Assembly: GCA_002413355.1 (NCBI GenBank)
Contig: DHWV01000056.1
Coordinates: 1-26,015 of the forward strand
Source: Desulfobulbaceae bacterium UBA5173
Lineage (GTDB): Bacteria > Desulfobacterota > Desulfobulbia > Desulfobulbales > Desulfobulbaceae
Direction: 5' to 3'
DNA length: 26,015 nucleotides
Part shown: one piece after another, positions 24,201 to 26,015 of the stretch
Position numbering within the stretch: the stretch's first letter is position 1
Layout: every line of letters starts with the position of its first letter
The notes under the pieces: generated by a model
Databases searched by the model: none
The model's input: only the letters and a program-made list of their open reading frames with translations
What the model was told of the DNA's origin: nothing
Translations under genes and position numbers: made by a program

Positions 24201-24281
24201 ATGGCGATTGACATGGGCCGCTTCACCCTTGACGGCATCATGGCGCAGATTCACGCCTTTGGGGAAGCCGTGTCAGTATAA
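21228..24281 (+). CDS. hdrA: Double-headed HdrA-type FAD/iron-sulfur oxidoreductase
   Basis: The product is 1017 residues. HdrA proteins use FAD to bifurcate or relay electrons between low-potential ferredoxin and disulfide or quinone partners. The first FAD module starts VMVIGGGVAGVQ (15-26), followed by the HdrA cysteine pair NDCSLC (63, 66). An inserted ferredoxin-like region has C115, C118, C121, C125 and C162, C170, C173, C177. A linker module begins VFVCHCG (466-468). A second FAD module starts LVIGGGLAG at about 603. The C-terminus carries two 4Fe-4S motifs, at C946-C956 and C979-C989. This is the long fused HdrA seen in sulfate reducers and relatives. No hdrB, hdrC, flx or mvh gene lies beside it; partners must be encoded elsewhere. 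AGGAAGGAG precedes the ATG. Confidence 0.9.
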   Translation: MTAIAENAAQISGAVMVIGGGVAGVQTALDLTELGYKVYLVEKSAAIGGVMARLDKTFPTNDCSLCILAPKLVEAGRDPNIEILTLSELVELKGAPGNFTATIRKQPRYIDEEVCTGCGQCTLYCLKQIGNDFNEHMQVNHAAHIDYSQAVPTSYYIDAKACLKLNHDTCGLCAVACQAGAIRFDDTEKILEIPVGAVILAPGFGRVSDEIMAKYGLGKFQDVVTAFEHERLMCASGPTGGEILRLSDHKHPKKIAFLQCIGSRDETCGNNYCSSVCCMYAIKQASLAREHDPNCEITLFYMDVRTHGKGFDAARKRAVEEGKFRVIYARPPKVEDVFGGGLMLTWSTEDGKHHCEKFDLVVLSQGLEAPDEAEKLAQAAGIDLNEYLFAQTDRYTPLATSRPGVYVIGAFQGPKDIPDSVTQAGGAAALCAGQLAPARGSATVKAVFPDERDISAEEPRVGVFVCHCGINIGGVVKVPSVAEYASTLPHVVYATDNMYSCSQDAQKVLVEAIHKHKLNRLVVAACTPRTHEPLFQATLREAGLNRSLFEMANIRDQCSWVHMHEPERATAKAKDAVRMAVAKACCLTALEEMQLPVTPSALVIGGGLAGMTAALTIADQGFAVALIERGTQLGGKAMLLTADRHGNDPRQAVQDVIARVNAHPHVTVHTEAQVTACSGYVGNFTTTVESKGASAIIHHGVTVLATGGNAYQPTQYCYGQSPKIVTQLDLEKRLAEDQAGLKAAKQAVMIQCVGSRDEDLTYCSRVCCGQALKNALRLKALQPEMQIVILYRDMRAYGFMEDEYRQARQLGVIFTRYSLDRKPEVSVNGDAVTLTYFDPLLGETLAMEADLLALSTGIVPEDPTALAKMLKVPVTAEKFFLEAHVKLQPVDLPVDGTYVCGLAHSPRGMDETIAQAQAAAGRACHPLAKGSVTPAPIVSKVDPEKCIGCAACETFCPYKAIEMYKDDKKRKARTITASCKGCGVCAARCPTMAIDMGRFTLDGIMAQIHAFGEAVSV

Positions 24282-24294
24282 CCGCATAACAAAG

Positions 24295-24342
24295 CAGAGA
24301 AAGCCTCCCGGAATGCAACCACATGCTGGGCGGCTTTCTCTG
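24295..24342. terminator. 11-bp hairpin between convergent hdrA and feoA
   Basis: The arms CAGAGAAAGCC (24295-24305) and GGCTTTCTCTG (24332-24342) are perfectly complementary, with a 26-base loop that can pair further inside (CCC with GGG). It lies 14 bases after the hdrA stop and 52 bases before the end of feoA, so it may end transcripts from both sides. There is no uninterrupted T-run, which lowers certainty. Confidence 0.55.
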
Positions 24343-24393
24343 TTGCATGACCGTGCCTGTTCTGCACGTTGCCGGAAAATGGTGCAGCATGGC

Positions 24394-24636
24394 TTACAAT
24401 GTATCGGCCACTGTCACTGTAATGTGGTCGGCCTCTTGGTTGCGCAGGGTAAGCGTTCCGCCCATGACCCGCAGAGCCACTGGGTCGTTGAGCGGGGCGC
24501 GTTGCTTGACGGTGATTTCAGTGCCAGGCACAAGACCCATTTCCCGAATGCGGCGACCCAGTTCGCCGCCCACTTTGACAGCGGCAATGATGCCACTCTG
24601 ATTAACCGCCATCTGGCGAAGGCTGATATCTGACAT
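24394..24636 (-). CDS. feoA: FeoA-domain protein
   Basis: The product is 80 residues, a typical stand-alone FeoA, the small SH3-like cytoplasmic partner of the ferrous-iron transporter FeoB. Family features are ISLRQMAVNQSGIIAAV, LGRRIREMGLVPGTEITV and LRVMGGTLTLRNQEADHI. The ATG at 24636 is preferred because AGGA stands five bases upstream; the in-frame ATG at 24642 falls inside that ribosome site. No feoB is present in the window, and the gene downstream on this strand is convergent, so this feoA is isolated. Some isolated FeoA domains instead serve as regulators. It has a near-consensus promoter at 24707-24680. Confidence 0.88.
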   Translation of the reverse strand: MSDISLRQMAVNQSGIIAAVKVGGELGRRIREMGLVPGTEITVKQRAPLNDPVALRVMGGTLTLRNQEADHITVTVADTL

Positions 24637-24679
24637 AATCATCCTGTAGAGAAAAAGATTCTGCTGCCGAAGAAGGTGT

Positions 24680-24707
24680 ATCATAACGGCCCTTCTCCGC
24701 TTGTCAA
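24680..24707 (-). promoter_or_regulatory. Sigma-70-type promoter for feoA
   Basis: On the minus strand TTGACA (24707-24702), 16 bases, then TATGAT (24685-24680), near consensus. It is one half of a divergent promoter region shared with the gene at 24823. No Fur-box match was seen. Confidence 0.6.
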
Positions 24708-24727
24708 GCCGCCTGACAGGATTTTTC

Positions 24728-24756
24728 TTGACAACCGCGACCGCTCTCCATAGTAT
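24728..24756 (+). promoter_or_regulatory. Sigma-70-type promoter for the 102-residue protein gene
   Basis: TTGACA (24728-24733), 17 bases, then TAGTAT (24751-24756). The -35 is perfect. The transcript would start near 24763, about 60 bases ahead of the ATG at 24823. It may also serve the leu leader and leuA downstream, since no terminator was seen before the leader. Confidence 0.55.
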
Positions 24757-24768
24757 AGAAAATATACT
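24752..24768. promoter_or_regulatory. Operator-like palindrome over the -10 and start site
   Basis: AGTATA and TATACT form a perfect 6-bp inverted repeat with a five-base A-rich centre (GAAAA). It overlaps the -10 hexamer and the expected transcript start, the usual place for a repressor site. The repressor is unknown. Confidence 0.4.
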
Positions 24769-24822
24769 GTTCTTACAGGAAGGGCAGGTTATTGAGTCTC
24801 ATGGAAAAGGGAGGGTGCAAAT

Positions 24823-25131
24823 ATGGCTGCTATAGTTCATGCAGGACGTAGCAAACCGACAGATTGGAAGCAAGTTTCCAACGGTCGCGGCATCTATGTT
24901 GATGTTGATACAACTGTAGGTGCTTTTAGTTCCAGCCGCCCATGTCCTATGTACCTCACGTCGTTAGGCGGTGATAACAACCATTGGGCAACGACTGGAG
25001 CTACATCTATTTACAAAGCAACGCACACTGGTTTCCGGGTCTATGTCAGATGGATTGACGGTAGCCCGCTTACCCCCGAATTCGCTGAAGAACGTGGATG
25101 GCACATCAATTGGCTTGGCAGGCAGGAATAG
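24823..25131 (+). CDS. Small soluble protein of unknown function
   Basis: The product is 102 residues, without signal peptide or membrane segment. I do not recognise a named family. Its visible pattern is GRGIYVDVDTTVGAF, then MYLTSLGGDNNHWATTGATSIY, THTGFRVYVRW, LTPEFAEERGWHINWLG. The alternation of hydrophobic and polar residues, conserved-looking Trp/Gly positions and absence of long helices suggest a small beta-sandwich, broadly like carbohydrate-binding H-type-lectin-like modules; this is inference from pattern only. GGGAGGG lies about seven bases before the ATG. Base composition appears more AT-rich than neighbouring genes, which could reflect transfer. It is divergent from feoA with its own promoter and palindrome, and lies just ahead of the leu leader. 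Confidence 0.8.
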   Translation: MAAIVHAGRSKPTDWKQVSNGRGIYVDVDTTVGAFSSSRPCPMYLTSLGGDNNHWATTGATSIYKATHTGFRVYVRWIDGSPLTPEFAEERGWHINWLGRQE

Positions 25132-25158
25132 GCAGGCCTTCAGCTTAATGACATTGAC

Positions 25159-25239
25159 ATGATTAGATTGCTCCTTCACCTTGTGCCGCTTCTCCGCCTG
25201 CTTCGCGCAGCCGGGGCTGAAGGAGATACTTTGTTCTGA
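25159..25239 (+). CDS. leuL: Leucine-rich leader peptide of the leu attenuator
   Basis: A 26-codon frame, MIRLLLHLVPLLRLLR followed by AAGAEGDTLF, ends at TGA 25237-25239. Eight of the twelve codons at 4-15 are Leu (TTG, CTC, CTT, CTG mixed). It sits 100 bases ahead of leuA and 25 bases before an intrinsic terminator, as expected of a leader whose translation senses charged tRNA-Leu. Weak point: no good Shine-Dalgarno sequence directly precedes the ATG, and a four-codon frame (ATG at 25149, stop overlapping this start) lies just upstream and could couple translation. Confidence 0.65.
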   Translation: MIRLLLHLVPLLRLLRAAGAEGDTLF

Positions 25240-25264
25240 CGGTTCAAGAGCAAAGACAATCTGG

Positions 25265-25303
25265 CAGCCACGGTTCAGCGCATGAGCCGTGGCTGTTTTT
25301 TTT
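25265..25303 (+). terminator. Intrinsic terminator in the leuA leader
   Basis: A 13-bp stem (left arm 25265-25277, right arm 25283-25295, one G-T pair) with loop GCGCA is followed directly by eight T residues (25296-25303) and then ATTTT. This is the strongest intrinsic terminator in the window. Its place 38 bases before leuA, rather than after a gene, points to conditional termination. Confidence 0.85.
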
Positions 25304-25341
25304 ATTTTCTGCCCAACCTTCTTTCTCAAGGAAGACAGACC

Positions 25342-26015
25342 ATGCAGGCCGACACACTGAAGAAATACCGCCCCTGTCCCACTGTGCATCTGCCCGACCG
25401 CACGTGGCCGGACAAAACCATCACGACTGCGCCGGTCTGGTGCTCGGTTGATTTGCGCGACGGCAACCAAGCCCTGCGCCAGCCGATGAATCTGAGCCAA
25501 AAGCTGGAGATGTTCAACCTGCTCGTGGAAATCGGGTTCAAGGAAATTGAGGTCGGCTTTCCAGCAGCCTCACAGGTTGAATACGACTTCATCCGCCTGT
25601 TGGTGGAAGAGCAGCGCATTCCCGATGATGTCACTGTCCAAGTGCTGACGCAGGCGCGCGAGCCGTTGATCCGCAAAACCTTCGAGGCCCTGCGCGGCGC
25701 GAAAAAAGCCATCGTTCATCTCTACAACTCCACCTCGACCTTGCAGCGGGACGTGGTCTTCAAGATGAGCCGGGCGGAGATCATCGCCCTTGGTGTGCAG
25801 GGGGCGCGGGTCATCCGTGAGGAGGCGGAGCAATTCGAGGGCGGCGAGATCCGCTGCGAGTATTCGCCGGAGAGCTTCACCGGCACTGAGCTGGATTTTG
25901 CGCTGGAAATCTGCGAGGCAGTGGCTGCTGTCTGGGAGCCAAGCGTGGAACGGCCCGTGACCCTCAATCTGCCTGCCACAGTGGAGATGTCCACGCCGAA
26001 CATCTACGCCGACCA
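25342..26015 (+). CDS. leuA: 2-isopropylmalate synthase, N-terminal part (cut by window end)
   Basis: The first 224 codons are present and the frame is open to the window end. The enzyme condenses 2-oxoisovalerate with acetyl-CoA in the first committed step of leucine synthesis. The start MQADTLKKYRPCPTVHLPDRTWP is of the long, so-called type 2 LeuA. The catalytic metal-site motif SVDLRDGNQAL lies at 35-45. IGFKEIEVGFPAASQ, DVTVQVLTQAREPLI, AIVHLYNSTS, RCEYSPESFTGTELDFALEICEAV and LNLPATVEMSTPN are all typical. AAGGAAG lies about ten bases ahead of the ATG. Expression is probably controlled by the leader attenuator at 25137-25303. Confidence 0.95.
   Translation, partial: MQADTLKKYRPCPTVHLPDRTWPDKTITTAPVWCSVDLRDGNQALRQPMNLSQKLEMFNLLVEIGFKEIEVGFPAASQVEYDFIRLLVEEQRIPDDVTVQVLTQAREPLIRKTFEALRGAKKAIVHLYNSTSTLQRDVVFKMSRAEIIALGVQGARVIREEAEQFEGGEIRCEYSPESFTGTELDFALEICEAVAAVWEPSVERPVTLNLPATVEMSTPNIYAD

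Larger units (their letters stand above)
25137..25303 (+). promoter_or_regulatory. Transcription attenuator of leuA (competing leader RNA structures)
   Basis: Four segments can pair in exclusive ways. Segment 1, CCTTCAGC (25137-25144), is fully complementary to GCTGAAGG (25216-25223) in segment 2. Segment 2, CCGGGGCTG (25211-25219), pairs at eight of nine positions with CAGCCACGG (25265-25273), segment 3. Segment 3 is also the left arm of the terminator whose right arm is segment 4 (25283-25295). The leader reading frame lies between segments 1 and 2 and ends just past segment 2. By the classic leu/his/trp logic, stalling at Leu codons would leave segment 2 free to take segment 3 and prevent termination. 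Segment 1 lies ahead of the leader start, unlike the trp case, so details may differ. Confidence 0.65.

Noticed and set aside
25154..25182. TTGACA at 25154 as a -35 box for leuA
   Set aside because: No -10 hexamer lies at 16-18 bases, and a start there would remove the leader ORF.

Overview
The window looks like chromosomal DNA from a diderm, anaerobic, sulfur-metabolising bacterium, most likely a member of the Desulfobulbales (formerly Desulfobulbaceae, the group that includes cable bacteria). This is inference from protein families: a double-headed HdrA-type flavoprotein, a ThiS-like carrier ending in MAGG beside a MoeB/ThiF enzyme, a full Mla outer-membrane lipid system and a type II secretion operon. 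No rRNA or marker gene fixes the taxon. Gene density is high, and no insertion sequence, CRISPR array, tRNA or prophage was recognised.

Layout. Positions 1-671 hold two minus-strand genes: a broken htpX start at the left edge and a small secreted helix-hairpin-helix (ComEA-like) protein. Positions 932-4425 are an mlaE-F-D-A-C operon for phospholipid traffic between the two membranes. A convergent yhbY follows (4444-4797, minus). Positions 4959-16099 are one long, tightly packed T2SS operon in the order gspG-H-I-J-K-L-M-N-C-D-E. gspF is absent, and GspD carries an extra TPR and charged tail. Next come GAPDH with an alpha-carbonic-anhydrase-like protein directly behind it (16195-17964), a thiS-like/moeB-like pair (18280-19391), nagZ overlapping a TM2-domain gene with an in-frame stop (19501-20918), and a large stand-alone hdrA (21228-24281). 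Beyond a hairpin lies a divergent pair: feoA (minus) and a 102-residue protein of unknown function (plus). The window ends in the first 224 codons of leuA.

The most notable points are as follows. (1) leuA is preceded by what reads as a complete transcription attenuator: a 26-codon leader with eight Leu codons in twelve, competing RNA segments, and a strong terminator. (2) The alpha-carbonic-anhydrase homologue has lost two of its three zinc-binding histidines. (3) The TM2 gene has TGA exactly where relatives have a conserved Trp. (4) The secretin has a TPR extension. (5) htpX is interrupted soon after its start. I did not find a convincing entirely new multi-gene system; most of the window is recognisable core machinery with these local departures.
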